Positions 18,391 through 28,059 of a stretch of DNA of 64,000 nt are shown here, piece after piece. The stretch lies in NCBI RefSeq assembly GCF_004116335.1, contig NZ_PDKN01000003.1, positions 306,021-370,020 of the forward strand, given 5' to 3'. Under the pieces are notes generated by a model that was given only the letters and a program-made list of their open reading frames with translations, searched no databases and was not told the origin of the DNA. Position 1 is the first letter of the stretch; every line of letters begins with the position of its first letter. Made by a program: the position numbers and the translations under genes. Origin of the DNA: Candidatus Marinarcus aquaticus. GTDB lineage: Bacteria; Campylobacterota; Campylobacteria; Campylobacterales; Arcobacteraceae.

Positions 18391-18804
18391 ATGTTACTGA
18401 CACGATTTGATCCTTTTAAACAGATGAAAGAATTTGAAAAAAATTTTTATCCTTACCGAATGGATGATGGGGTAAGTGGTTTTGTCCCTATTGTTAATAC
18501 CAGAGAAGGAGAGTTTGCTTATCACATTGACGTAGATCTTCCTGGAGTTAAAAAAGATGACATTAAAGTGGACATTCACAAAGATATTTTAACCATTTCG
18601 GGTGAACGAAAAACAAAAGAAGAAATTAAAGAGGAGGACTACTATAAGGTGGAAACCTCATTTGGAAAATTCTCACGAAGCTTCAATCTGCCAGAAAATG
18701 CAGATGTTGAAAATATTGAAGCTTCAAGCCAAGATGGCGTTTTAGAGATTGTTATTCCAAAACTCTCTGAAGAAAAACACAAAAAGATAGTAAAAATCAA
18801 ATAA
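18391..18804 (+). CDS. Small heat-shock protein Hsp20 family
   Basis: A 137-residue alpha-crystallin chaperone that holds unfolding proteins under heat stress. The crystallin domain (about residues 33-125) contains YHIDVDLPGVKKDDIKV, the FSRSFNLPENAD strand and the signature SSQDGVLEIVIPK; the tail ends KKIVKIK. Three in-frame starts are possible (TTG 18385, ATG 18388, ATG 18391). AAGGAG at 18379-18384 gives the best spacing to 18391. Control is probably by HrcA through the CIRCE site just upstream. The stop is followed by AGAGGAG and possible small frames before a strong terminator. Confidence 0.93.
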   Translation: MLLTRFDPFKQMKEFEKNFYPYRMDDGVSGFVPIVNTREGEFAYHIDVDLPGVKKDDIKVDIHKDILTISGERKTKEEIKEEDYYKVETSFGKFSRSFNLPENADVENIEASSQDGVLEIVIPKLSEEKHKKIVKIK

Positions 18805-18844
18805 GAGGAGTATATGGCTTCTCTTAGGTTAGGAGAAGAGTTAT

Positions 18845-18940
18845 ATGCAAAGAATAAAAGAGAACAGAAACGATTATTACATCTTAATGACGATATATAC
18901 GGTTATGATTTTAAGTACATTTATTTTTGTAAATCACTAA
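18845..18940 (+). CDS. Possible 31-residue single-span membrane peptide
   Basis: A short frame in the hsp20 transcript encodes 31 residues beginning MQRIKENRNDYY and continuing into a hydrophobic segment (ILMTIYTVMILSTFIFV), then NH and stop. A purine-rich GGAGAAGAG lies upstream. A polar, basic N-terminus followed by one membrane span is a common plan for small stress-induced membrane proteins. It overlaps a longer frame in another phase (from ATG 18814), and only one of them, or neither, may be translated. No known family. Confidence 0.3.
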   Translation: MQRIKENRNDYYILMTIYTVMILSTFIFVNH

Positions 18941-19006
18941 GTAGGAGGTATGAAGAAAGAAGCAATTCTGATACTCATATAAAAAACTTAAGCACCTATT
19001 TTTTGA

Positions 19007-19035
19007 GCAAGGAGGCATTTGCCTCCTTTTTTTAT
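19007..19035. terminator. Strong terminator after hsp20
   Basis: GGAGGC (19011-19016), loop ATTT, GCCTCC (19021-19026) and then seven T. It ends the hsp20 transcript. On the other strand the stem lies just past the end of the metallophosphoesterase gene, so it may work in both directions. Confidence 0.9.
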
Positions 19036-20153
19036 GCCGGAACTAAAGTAAAATGTGTGATTTCACTGCTTGCGCCTAAACGCATGGGAGGGCCCCAAAA
19101 ACCTGTTCCTTTATTGACATAGATTTGAGTATGTTCATTGTGCTGATGCAAGCCTTTGATATAAGGTTGCGCTAAACGCACTAAAAGATTAAAAGGGATG
19201 AGTTGTCCTCCATGAGTGTGTCCACTGAGTACTAAATCCACACTGTTCGGAACCTCTTTTATAAATTTTGGCTGATGGGCTAACAGAATGGTTGGTGCAT
19301 TAGGATTGCTCTCTTGAAGCGCCGCTTCAATATTGGGTTCATACTGTTCCATGCGGTAACCAAAAAGGTCATGAACTCCTGCAAGGTTAAATCCTTTGTC
19401 ATCTTGACCAATATAGACCGTTTCGTTTTCTAATACGTAAATACCAATGGACTTAAGATACTCTATGAGCACATCAACTTTATGAAAATACTCGTGATTG
19501 CCCGTGACGAAATAGGTACCATAAGTGCTTTGAATGTTTTTAAGTTCATCCACAGCTTTTTGAGCAAAACGAATATCCGTATCAATTAAATCCCCTGTGA
19601 TAACGACCACTTCAGCGTTGAGTGCATTGATTCTTTGCACCAAAGAAGCAATAAAATCTTGGTCAATCAGTCCTCCTATATGGACATCACTGATTTGAAC
19701 CAAGTTATATGATTGCGGTAAATTCTTAATTTTAACAGTGACATTTTCTTGTTCAATGTGTTTGGCGTTGTACATTGCTTTGGCATTGATGCTTCCTGCA
19801 AGAGCAACTGAAGAAAAATCCAGAGATTTTTTAAGAAAAGTTCGACGTTTTTCATTGGGAATCCCTTTTTCAATGATAAAAGAAAAGATATCATAAATAA
19901 CTGTTGTGCTAAATAACAGAAAAATGACCCCTATGGGAATACTCAATAAAAAATAAACACTGTTTGGAATAATCGGATAATATCTGAAAACCATATAACC
20001 AAAAACCCCCAATAAATTGAGGATTAAAAAAGCGTTAAAATAGTTTTTATAACGCTGCTTAAAATGCAGCTTTTTAACCAATCGTTTAGAGATGTAAAGT
20101 GTAATTATTATAAAAACTGATATAAAAATTGTTGCGAATAGTAAAAAATTCAT
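19032..20153 (-). CDS. Membrane-anchored metallophosphoesterase, YkuE-like
   Basis: A 373-residue protein with about four N-terminal membrane helices (residues 1-110), then an RRTFLKK stretch and a calcineurin-like phosphoesterase domain (about 148-373). Metal-binding motifs are ISDVHIGG, GDLIDTD, GNHEYF, LLAHQP and GHTHGGQ. Relatives hydrolyse lipid-linked or nucleotide phosphates such as UDP-diacylglucosamine or peptidoglycan precursors, but the substrate here is not determinable. It stands alone between the hsp20 terminator and the divergent chemoreceptor gene. Confidence 0.9.
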   Translation of the reverse strand: MNFLLFATIFISVFIIITLYISKRLVKKLHFKQRYKNYFNAFLILNLLGVFGYMVFRYYPIIPNSVYFLLSIPIGVIFLLFSTTVIYDIFSFIIEKGIPNEKRRTFLKKSLDFSSVALAGSINAKAMYNAKHIEQENVTVKIKNLPQSYNLVQISDVHIGGLIDQDFIASLVQRINALNAEVVVITGDLIDTDIRFAQKAVDELKNIQSTYGTYFVTGNHEYFHKVDVLIEYLKSIGIYVLENETVYIGQDDKGFNLAGVHDLFGYRMEQYEPNIEAALQESNPNAPTILLAHQPKFIKEVPNSVDLVLSGHTHGGQLIPFNLLVRLAQPYIKGLHQHNEHTQIYVNKGTGFWGPPMRLGASSEITHFTLVPA

Positions 20154-20246
20154 ACAAAATTATATAATAATAAAATAATGTATAAATAAAATTTTAGCTA
20201 AAGATTGGAAAAGTTATAATTGCGCTATGACTTGATAGGAGAGCGC

Positions 20247-22802
20247 ATGAAATCATTAACCATTTCAAAGAAATTTACATTTTTGTCTTTAACTGTGACA
20301 TTTGTATCCTTACTTATAGGATACTTACTGTTAAACAATTATAAGCAAAACTTGATTGAGCAAGAGTATGCTTCAATCGTTCATGAGTTACAAGATATGA
20401 CTCACGATAGAATGAATGCAAAGTTGGACGTAGGGATTTCAAATGCTATATCAATAGCCAATGATCACTATATTAAAGAGGCTTTGGCTACCAATAACAG
20501 AGAGTTGGCCATTGCGGCATTGTCTAATCTTTCTGCCAATATGAAAGCCAACACGCCTTTTAAAAATATCAAAGTACACATTCACACTAAAAACAACCAC
20601 TCTTTTTTAAGAAGTTGGGTGCCTGAAAAATTTGGGGATGATTTAAGTTCATTTAGAAAAAGTGTGGTCAAGGTCAATGCTTCCCAAGGGGTTGTAAATA
20701 CATTAGAAGTAGGAAAAGCTGGGCTTAGTATCCGTTCTGTGGTACCTGTATTTTCTGAAAATAATGAACATGTCGGTTCATTAGAGTTTATGCAAGGAAT
20801 CAATTCGGTTGCAAAATTGTTTGACCAAAACCAAGAAGGCTTTCTTCTTTTAATGGATGCCTCATTGGCTGTTGCTAAAATTGATGAAGCCAATAAACTA
20901 AAAGAGTATGTGATTTCTCAAAAATTTGTGAACAAAGCTTTTTTAAATGATGCCAAAACGATTGACTTTAAAGAGCTTAAAGCCAATAAAATTCTAAATA
21001 CACAAGCCTATACGTATACGTATGTGGACATCAAAGATTTTGAAGGCAACGTCATAGGAATGGCATTGGTGGGTGAACCCTATGATGTCGTACACAATGC
21101 TATTAATACGGCCACAAAACTGATTGTGATTTCATTGATGATTTTAGCTGGAGCATTGATTGTTACCTTAGTGGCTTCACTGTTTGTGATGAAGAAGTTC
21201 ATTATTGGACCTATCAATGATTTAAAAGAGGCGATTGACAGTGTGAAAGAGAGTCGAACCAAATCATCGTATATTGAAGTGCAAAACAATGATGAAATAG
21301 GAGATGTGGTTAAAAGCTTTAATGAGTATTTAGGCAGTATTAAAGCGGGTATGGAAAAAGATAAAACCGTGATTGATGAAGCTCGTGTGGTGATTGAAAA
21401 AGTCAATTCGGGATTATTTAATGATCAGATTAAACAAGAGGCCAACTCTAAAGAAGTAGCAATGCTCATTGGTGTGATTAATGACATGATTGTAAAAACT
21501 AAAAACAATCTATTAACGCTTTCTCAAACATTGGTGGAACTCTCTCATGCAAAATATGATCTTAACATTCCTAGAATTGAAGGCATGACGGGTCTGATTG
21601 CTTCACTGTTTAATGGTATTCGAGTTACACAAGCAACCATGTCTGAAGTGATGGCTCTTATTGACAGCTCAAACACCAAGTTAGAAAGCAGTTCAAAAGA
21701 GCTTTCGGATGCTTCAAAACGATTAAGTGAATCATCTAACTTACAAGCGGTCTCTTTAGAAGAGACTGCAGCAGCCATTGAAGAGATTGCTTCCACGATT
21801 AAACAAAGCAGCGATAATGCACAAAAAATGACCAATCATGCACAAAGTGTCACGAAAGCCAACGAAGTGGGGCGAAATTTAGCCAATCAAACGGTAACCG
21901 CGATGGATGAACTCAGTGATGAAGTCAACTCTATTTTAGAAGCGATTACAGTGATTGACCAAATTGCCTTCCAAACCAATATTTTATCACTCAATGCTGC
22001 GGTGGAAGCAGCCACTGCAGGAGAAGCAGGAAAAGGCTTCGCCGTGGTTGCACAAGAGGTTCGAAATCTTGCATCACGAAGTGCGGAAGCTGCTAAAGAG
22101 ATTAAAGAGATTGTTGAGAGTGCAACCATTAAAGCCAACAGCTCTAAAGAGGTCACGGATAAGATGCTTCAAGGATACAATGCCTTAGATGATAACATCA
22201 ATCAAACCATCGGTCTTATTGAAGAGGTTGCCAATGCAGCCAAAGAGCAACAAACCGCCATCTCTCAAATCAATGATACTGTGAACTCACTGGATAAAGC
22301 AACCCAAGAGAATGCCTCCTTGGCTGCAACCATCAGCACAATGGCAGAAAACACGCAAAACCTTGTAGAGCAACTTCGAGAAGCCGTAAGCAATACCACT
22401 TTCAGTGAAGCTTCGAAAAAACGTATTTGTGAACCCGATATGATTTTCAGACTCAATAAACTCAAATCAGATCATATTGTTTTTAAAGATAACAACTTTT
22501 GTAATTGTGGAGTGGGAAAAAATTTCACCGTTAAAAATCATCATGAGTGTGATTTGGGTAAATGGATTGATGAAAATAAAGAGCGGCCATTTGCACAAAC
22601 ACAAGAGTGGAAAGAGCTTTTAATAGTGCATGAAGATGTTCACAGTAAAGTTCAAAAAACAGTTGACTTGTATGCACAAGGTGCAAGCAATGAAGAGATA
22701 TTTACCTATACTAAAGATGTGGAAGATTCAGCCTTTAAAGTATTTAATCTTTTAGACAGACTTCGAGAGATGAACTGTTCAACACAAGAAGTCGAGAAGT
22801 AG
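20247..22802 (+). CDS. Methyl-accepting chemotaxis protein with CZB domain
   Basis: An 851-residue chemoreceptor. TM1 is at about residues 10-30, then a periplasmic Cache-like sensor (about 31-290), TM2 (about 295-320), HAMP segments, the MCP signalling domain with the hairpin tip FQTNILSLNAAVEAATAGEA, and a C-terminal CZB (chemoreceptor zinc-binding) domain with HHECDLGKW (C768). CZB domains bind zinc through H/C residues and sense zinc or hypochlorite. The upstream in-frame start at 20220 lacks a ribosome site; the ATG at 20247 follows TAGGAGAGCGC. TATAAT at 20215-20220 is the likely -10. The ligand of the sensor domain is unknown. Confidence 0.93.
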   Translation: MKSLTISKKFTFLSLTVTFVSLLIGYLLLNNYKQNLIEQEYASIVHELQDMTHDRMNAKLDVGISNAISIANDHYIKEALATNNRELAIAALSNLSANMKANTPFKNIKVHIHTKNNHSFLRSWVPEKFGDDLSSFRKSVVKVNASQGVVNTLEVGKAGLSIRSVVPVFSENNEHVGSLEFMQGINSVAKLFDQNQEGFLLLMDASLAVAKIDEANKLKEYVISQKFVNKAFLNDAKTIDFKELKANKILNTQAYTYTYVDIKDFEGNVIGMALVGEPYDVVHNAINTATKLIVISLMILAGALIVTLVASLFVMKKFIIGPINDLKEAIDSVKESRTKSSYIEVQNNDEIGDVVKSFNEYLGSIKAGMEKDKTVIDEARVVIEKVNSGLFNDQIKQEANSKEVAMLIGVINDMIVKTKNNLLTLSQTLVELSHAKYDLNIPRIEGMTGLIASLFNGIRVTQATMSEVMALIDSSNTKLESSSKELSDASKRLSESSNLQAVSLEETAAAIEEIASTIKQSSDNAQKMTNHAQSVTKANEVGRNLANQTVTAMDELSDEVNSILEAITVIDQIAFQTNILSLNAAVEAATAGEAGKGFAVVAQEVRNLASRSAEAAKEIKEIVESATIKANSSKEVTDKMLQGYNALDDNINQTIGLIEEVANAAKEQQTAISQINDTVNSLDKATQENASLAATISTMAENTQNLVEQLREAVSNTTFSEASKKRICEPDMIFRLNKLKSDHIVFKDNNFCNCGVGKNFTVKNHHECDLGKWIDENKERPFAQTQEWKELLIVHEDVHSKVQKTVDLYAQGASNEEIFTYTKDVEDSAFKVFNLLDRLREMNCSTQEVEK

Positions 22803-22804
22803 TA

Positions 22805-24106
22805 TTATTTAATACTGCTTCTTATGGCTTCAATGAGCTCTTGCACTTCCTCTTTGGTTTGAGAGTAGTGTATTGAGACCCTCACCCATCCTGGACGATC
22901 TTTTAAATCTATTTGATCTTTTAATCCCAATAAATCATGACCATATGGACCTGCACAAGAGCATCCAGCACGTGTTTGCATCCCTTTTTGTGAAAGCAGT
23001 TCACATATCTCATAAGGGTCTTGTCGGGCAATATTAAATGAAACAATACCAATGTTTTTAGCCAGTTTATTGCCATAAATCACAATATTTGGAATCGTTT
23101 TTAACCCTTCAAGTAGTTGTGTTAACAGCGCTTGTTTTCGCTTTAAAATAAAATCAAATCCAATCTCATTTCGCAGTTGATACGCCAATGCCGCTCGAAT
23201 GAGTTGTAAAATACCCGGCGTTCCTGCAGTTTCCCTTGCAGAGATGTCTTCTTCATAGATTTGAGAAGATTGACTCACATATTTTACCGTACCACCCCCA
23301 GAGAAACTTGGCGCAAGTGAGGTGTCTACAAGCGATTTTTTAATCACCAAAACTCCACAACTTCCTGGACCTCCTAAGAGTTTATGAGGGGAGATAAACA
23401 TGGCATCAAAATAGTTGCAATCCACGTTCATATAAGATGAGCTTGCAGCTGCATCCAAACAAACCGTTGCGTTGTATTTTCGAAGTAACGTTGAAATCTC
23501 TTTGTAACACGTGATGATGCCCGTTACATTTGAAGCGACACAAAAAGTGGCGATGATTTCACGGTGTTGATTCTTTTGTAACACCTCTTCAAGCTGGATT
23601 AAATCCATCAGCCCATCTTCATTGAGTTTGATACGTTGCACTTCACACATCGCTTCACGATAACTCACCTCATTTGAGTGGTGTTCAAAAGGACCTACAA
23701 TGACTAAAGGCAGTTTTGAAGTATCAATGTCCATGTTCAAACGTTGAAGTGTCGCAGGAGGGATATACAATCCTAAAAGTTCTTGAAATTTTTTAATCGC
23801 AGCAGTTGAACCACATCCCGTAGGGATGATGGCAAATTCGTCATTGAGCTCAAGTGAGTTTTTCAGACTCTCAATGGCCATGTTGTAGTGTTGGTGAGTG
23901 ATGTTGGCCATAGAGGCCTCTTTTGAGTGAGTGTTTGCATAGGTTTTTAACACATTATAGACTCTGTTTTCAATCGGTCTAAAACCCAACCCTGATGCTG
24001 TGTAATCAAAGTATTGTGTTTTATGGTCCCCTATTGTATTGTATTTAATATAGTCCAGTTTATTCGTATTGTGTGAAAAAAACGGTGCAAACAGATTATT
24101 ACTCAT
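22805..24106 (-). CDS. Class V PLP-dependent aminotransferase / cysteine desulfurase-like
   Basis: A 433-residue fold-type I PLP enzyme of the class V group. SPHKLLGGPGSCG gives the Schiff-base lysine K242, and LDAAASSSY supplies the PLP-nitrogen aspartate. The C-terminal loop TRAGCSCAGPYG (C382, C384) sits where SufS/CsdA desulfurases have their active-site cysteine. It is the last gene of the sulfate-assimilation operon, overlapping the sulfite reductase gene by eight bases. A role in moving sulfur from cysteine, or in cysteine breakdown, fits the location but is inferred. The substrate is uncertain. Confidence 0.8.
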   Translation of the reverse strand: MSNNLFAPFFSHNTNKLDYIKYNTIGDHKTQYFDYTASGLGFRPIENRVYNVLKTYANTHSKEASMANITHQHYNMAIESLKNSLELNDEFAIIPTGCGSTAAIKKFQELLGLYIPPATLQRLNMDIDTSKLPLVIVGPFEHHSNEVSYREAMCEVQRIKLNEDGLMDLIQLEEVLQKNQHREIIATFCVASNVTGIITCYKEISTLLRKYNATVCLDAAASSSYMNVDCNYFDAMFISPHKLLGGPGSCGVLVIKKSLVDTSLAPSFSGGGTVKYVSQSSQIYEEDISARETAGTPGILQLIRAALAYQLRNEIGFDFILKRKQALLTQLLEGLKTIPNIVIYGNKLAKNIGIVSFNIARQDPYEICELLSQKGMQTRAGCSCAGPYGHDLLGLKDQIDLKDRPGWVRVSIHYSQTKEEVQELIEAIRSSIK

Positions 24107-25658
24107 TGACTTGTGCTAATACATACTCTCCAAAATTTGTGAAGTCGCTTTTGATATAAGTTGCAATCAATTTCTCAACCTCTTCACATGCTTGAGATGA
24201 TGCAAATTTTATTCCCGTTTTAACTCCAAAGTGGCTTTGCTCCCCTTTTAAGTCTCCACCTAAAAGAAGTTCAAACCCTGTAACGGTCTCTCCATCTACT
24301 TTCAGTTTACATCCTATAAGCCCAATATCCACGATATGCGGGTGTGCGCACGAGTTTGGACAACCATTCACACTGATGGATACAGGTTCATCAAAATCAG
24401 GGAATGTTTTCTCTAAATGGTCACTGAGCTCTTTTGCTAACCCTTTGGTTTCACTGATGGCAAACTTACAGAAATTCAATCCTGTACATGCCAATGTCCG
24501 AGCTTTAAATGGAGATGGATTATACACCATTCCAGCTTTACTTAACTCTTCAGCTAAGGTTTGTGCTTGTTCTGTTGGCGCATCTTGTACAATAAAGTTT
24601 TGTGTTGTCGTAGCTTTGATGCTGGTTGCTCCATACGATTTTAAAATATCGTGAAGTTTAAATAAGCCATCTGCCCCAATGTGTCCTGAATCAATAGCCA
24701 CACCAATAAAGCTTTTGCTTTTTTGTGTGCTTTCATGAATACCAAAGTGCTCACGCTGTTTATATGGCGTGAAGTTTTGAACTTTTTGCTCTTTAAGTGT
24801 AAAGTTGATGTTCTCTTGAAGTACTTCTAAGAACTTCTCTTTGCCCCACTCTGCAAGTACGTGTCCAAGACGTGCTTTTCTTCGGTTATCTCTGAAACCA
24901 TACTCTTTATAGAGTTTTGTGACCGCTTTGACCATTGGTAAAACTTGTGATGGTGTTACATAACCAATGTGTTGCGCCACTTGTTTATTTGAAGCCAAAC
25001 CACCACCAACGTGTACATCAAACAAGATTTTTGTATCAGACACTTTGGTTGCAGTGAAACTCAAATCTTGAATCTCATGTGAAATACAGTGTTTGTTACA
25101 TCCACTGATGGCCACTTTATACTTTCTTGGTAAGTTAGAGAGATTTTTGTTTCCATCAAAATAGGCATTTACTTTTTCAACCAATGGTCGTACATCCATG
25201 ATTTGGTCATGGTCAATCCCATTGACTGCACACGTTACCACGTTTCTTGGAACGTCTCCCGCAGCAAATACGGTACTTAAGCCCACATCATTGAGTTGTT
25301 TAAATATTGCTGGCAGGTCACGTACCGTGATGTAGTGAAACTGTACATCTTGTCGCGTGGTAAAATCAGCCGTACCTCGTGCAAACTCTTTAGAGATATT
25401 CGCCACTGCTTGGATTTGCTCTAAGTTCATCTCTCCATTTGGCAGTTTAACACGAAGCATGAAGTATAATGTTTCATCATCTTCAGCTTGTAAATTTCTG
25501 TTTTGAGTATACAGACCATACCACTTGAAACGGTCGATATCTTCAGGGTTGATTGCTTCACCTAAGACGGCATATACATAGATATCTTCTAATACCTTTA
25601 AGCCGTCTTTTTCTTTTTTAATTCGCTCTACTCTTTGAGCTGCTGTCTCTTTTGCCAT
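24099..25658 (-). CDS. Ferredoxin-type assimilatory sulfite (nitrite) reductase
   Basis: A 519-residue sirohaem/4Fe-4S protein. Two ferrodoxin-like half domains and two sirohaem domains are present; the cluster ligands are CTGLNFC (C391, C397) and CPNSC (C433, C437). TRQDVQFHY is the conserved sirohaem-domain strand. Sequence alone does not separate sulfite from nitrite reduction, but the operon with cysH, cysD, cysN and cysK argues for sulfite to sulfide. No CysJ-type flavoprotein is encoded nearby, so ferredoxin is the likely electron donor. It lies 11 bases after cysN. Confidence 0.88.
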   Translation of the reverse strand: MAKETAAQRVERIKKEKDGLKVLEDIYVYAVLGEAINPEDIDRFKWYGLYTQNRNLQAEDDETLYFMLRVKLPNGEMNLEQIQAVANISKEFARGTADFTTRQDVQFHYITVRDLPAIFKQLNDVGLSTVFAAGDVPRNVVTCAVNGIDHDQIMDVRPLVEKVNAYFDGNKNLSNLPRKYKVAISGCNKHCISHEIQDLSFTATKVSDTKILFDVHVGGGLASNKQVAQHIGYVTPSQVLPMVKAVTKLYKEYGFRDNRRKARLGHVLAEWGKEKFLEVLQENINFTLKEQKVQNFTPYKQREHFGIHESTQKSKSFIGVAIDSGHIGADGLFKLHDILKSYGATSIKATTTQNFIVQDAPTEQAQTLAEELSKAGMVYNPSPFKARTLACTGLNFCKFAISETKGLAKELSDHLEKTFPDFDEPVSISVNGCPNSCAHPHIVDIGLIGCKLKVDGETVTGFELLLGGDLKGEQSHFGVKTGIKFASSQACEEVEKLIATYIKSDFTNFGEYVLAQVNE

Positions 25659-25669
25659 AATAATCTGCC

Positions 25670-27130
25670 TTAAATCTCTTTACAACCCCATTCTGGGAAG
25701 TTATTTCTGATATACGCATTCAGTTCAATCTCTGCTTTCGTATACTCTCTTATTTTCGTCTCTTCATCTGCACCATTGCTTGCGATTGAATCCACAATCA
25801 TACCTGCCCCTACGGTGGTATTATTGTATCGATCAATGATAATGAAACTACCTGTGTGTCGGTTTTCATGGTATGGATCCACTGCAATTTGTCTGTCTAA
25901 AGAGAGAGTACATTTTGCAATGTCATTTAACTCTAACTTATCCGTTGCAATCTCTTTAAACGTATTGATGTCTTTTTTGAACTCAATGGATTTAAATGAA
26001 CCGTTAATTACTGATGTTGCTCTTTTGATGATGTAATTACCGTTTAACTCTAATGGTGCTTCGTTCATCCATACGACCATCACTTCTAATTTGTTTGATA
26101 CTTTTGGAATAGAGTTTGATTTTACAATCATATCTCCACGTGAAATATCAATTTCATCTTTAAGTGTAATCGTTGTTGCCATTGGAGCAAATGCAGTCTC
26201 AATGGTTTCGACCGTTTCATCTTTTCCAATGGGTCGTAAATCTTTTACATCATTGGATACTATAGATTTTACCACAGAAGTTTTACGTGAAGGTAAAACA
26301 GTGATTTCATCACCCACAGAGATTTTGCCGCTGGCAATTGTACCAGAGAAACCTCGGAAGTTTAAGTGCGGTCGGTTGACGTACTGCACTGGCAATCTGA
26401 AGTCGTCGTTCTCATCATGGTGAATCTCAACCGTGTCTAAGAGTTGCATTAATGGAAGACCCTCATACCAACTACATTTTGGTGAATTTGAGATGATGTT
26501 GTCTCCATCAAGTGCTGAGATTGGGATATAGCTAAAGTTGATGTCCTCATTGTGTGGCAAGTTTGGAATCACTTGTTCATAATCTTTTTTAATCTCTTCA
26601 AATCGCTCTTGGCTAAACTCCACTAAGTCCATTTTGTTAATCGCAACAATCAGGTTTTTTATCCCTAACAGACTCGCAATATAGGAGTGTCGTTTTGTTT
26701 GAGTCAATACCCCTTGTCGCGCATCTATAAGAATAATCGCTAAGTCTGCTGTACTTGCACCTGTGGCCATGTTTCTTGTGTACTGCTCATGCCCTGGAGT
26801 GTCTGCAATGATAAACTTTCGTTTATCAGTTGAGAAGAATCGGTAGGCTACATCAATTGTAATACCTTGTTCTCTCTCACTTGCTAAACCATCCACTAAC
26901 AGTGCTAAGTCAATCTTATCACCCGTAGTACCTGACTTTTTCGAGTCTTTCTCAATTGACGCCAATTGGTCTTCAAAAATCATCTTTGAATCGTAAAGCA
27001 GTCGTCCAATAAGGGTACTTTTCCCATCATCCACTGAACCACACGTGATAAATCGTAAGATCTCTTTGTTTTCGTGTTCTTTTAAATATGCTTCTATATT
27101 AGTAGCAATCAAATCTGACTGGTGTGCCAT
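25670..27130 (-). CDS. cysN: Sulfate adenylyltransferase subunit 1
   Basis: A 486-residue EF-Tu-like GTPase that drives ATP sulfurylase. G1 is GSVDDGKST (about residue 31), G3 ADTPGHEQYTRNM and G4 AINKMDL; EF-Tu-like beta domains follow. With CysD it makes adenosine 5'-phosphosulfate (APS). No C-terminal APS kinase (CysC) domain is fused, and none is present nearby, consistent with an APS-using reductase downstream in the pathway. The start overlaps the cysD stop by one base. Confidence 0.96.
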   Translation of the reverse strand: MAHQSDLIATNIEAYLKEHENKEILRFITCGSVDDGKSTLIGRLLYDSKMIFEDQLASIEKDSKKSGTTGDKIDLALLVDGLASEREQGITIDVAYRFFSTDKRKFIIADTPGHEQYTRNMATGASTADLAIILIDARQGVLTQTKRHSYIASLLGIKNLIVAINKMDLVEFSQERFEEIKKDYEQVIPNLPHNEDINFSYIPISALDGDNIISNSPKCSWYEGLPLMQLLDTVEIHHDENDDFRLPVQYVNRPHLNFRGFSGTIASGKISVGDEITVLPSRKTSVVKSIVSNDVKDLRPIGKDETVETIETAFAPMATTITLKDEIDISRGDMIVKSNSIPKVSNKLEVMVVWMNEAPLELNGNYIIKRATSVINGSFKSIEFKKDINTFKEIATDKLELNDIAKCTLSLDRQIAVDPYHENRHTGSFIIIDRYNNTTVGAGMIVDSIASNGADEETKIREYTKAEIELNAYIRNNFPEWGCKEI

Positions 27131-28041
27131 TAAAAATACCCCTCTTGTTTCTTTTTCTCCATTGATGCTTCACCATCACTGTCAATCAATCGTCCTTGTC
27201 GCTCACTTGTGGTACATACCAACATCTCTTGAATAATCTCAGGCAATGTGGTTGCTTCAGAGTTTACTGCACCAGTGAGTGGATAACATCCCAGTGTTCT
27301 GAACCGTACTTTCTCTTTTTTTGCTGTTTTTCTTAAATCTTCTGGCATTCTCTCATCATCGACCATGATTTTAGTCCCCATGTACTCCACCACTTCTCTC
27401 TCTTTTGAGAAATACAGATCAGGAATCGGAATGGCTTCTAAATAGATGTATTGCCAAATATCAAGCTCTGTCCAGTTTGATAAAGGGAAAACTCGAATTG
27501 ATTCCCCTTTTTTATGTCGCCCGTTATAGATGTTCCAAAGCTCTGGTCGTTGGTTTTTTGGGTCCCATCGGTGGTTTTCATCTCTGAATGAGTAGATTCT
27601 CTCTTTGGCTCGAGACTTCTCTTCATCTCTTCGTGCCCCACCAAACACAGCATCAAACTTCTGCATATCCAGCATGTTTTTAAGCCCTTCCGTTTTCATG
27701 ATGTCTGTATGAACAGCACTTCCATGAGTAAAGGGTGAAATGTCCATTTCAAGACCTTTAGGGTTTGAGTAAACAATCAACTCCATTCCTACTTCTTTGG
27801 CTCGTCTGTCTCTGAACTCAATCATCTCTTTAAACTTCCATTTGGTATCTACGTGTACCAATGGAAGAGGAGGAGGTGCTGGATAAAACGCTTTTTGTAA
27901 AATATGCAACATCACTGAGCTGTCTTTCCCCACTGAGTAAAGCATTGCTGGGTTTTGAAACTCTGCAATCACTTCTCTCATGATGTGCATTGACTCTGCT
28001 TCCAGTTGTTTTAAATGGGTAAGTCGTTCATTACTTATCAT
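27130..28041 (-). CDS. cysD: Sulfate adenylyltransferase subunit 2
   Basis: A 303-residue catalytic subunit of ATP sulfurylase, of the N-type ATP pyrophosphatase family. The P-loop is [14 protein letters not shown] (about residue 36); [19 protein letters not shown] and the C-terminal [23 protein letters not shown] signature region are typical of CysD. It works with CysN at 25670-27130. It lies 18 bases after cysH. A longer same-strand frame across the cysH/cysD junction is a shadow. Confidence 0.96.
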   Translation of the reverse strand: MISNERLTHLKQLEAESMHIMREVIAEFQNPAMLYSVGKDSSVMLHILQKAFYPAPPPLPLVHVDTKWKFKEMIEFRDRRAKEVGMELIVYSNPKGLEMDISPFTHGSAVHTDIMKTEGLKNMLDMQKFDAVFGGARRDEEKSRAKERIYSFRDENHRWDPKNQRPELWNIYNGRHKKGESIRVFPLSNWTELDIWQYIYLEAIPIPDLYFSKEREVVEYMGTKIMVDDERMPEDLRKTAKKEKVRFRTLGCYPLTGAVNSEATTLPEIIQEMLVCTTSERQGRLIDSDGEASMEKKKQEGYF

Positions 28042-28059
28042 AAAATTTCTCCAATTTCT

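Noticed and set aside
18814..19122. 102-codon frame after hsp20
   Set aside because: It has a good ribosome site but runs through the strong terminator at 19007-19035 and into the end of the opposite phosphoesterase gene; at most its first part is translated, so I list it only in a finding.
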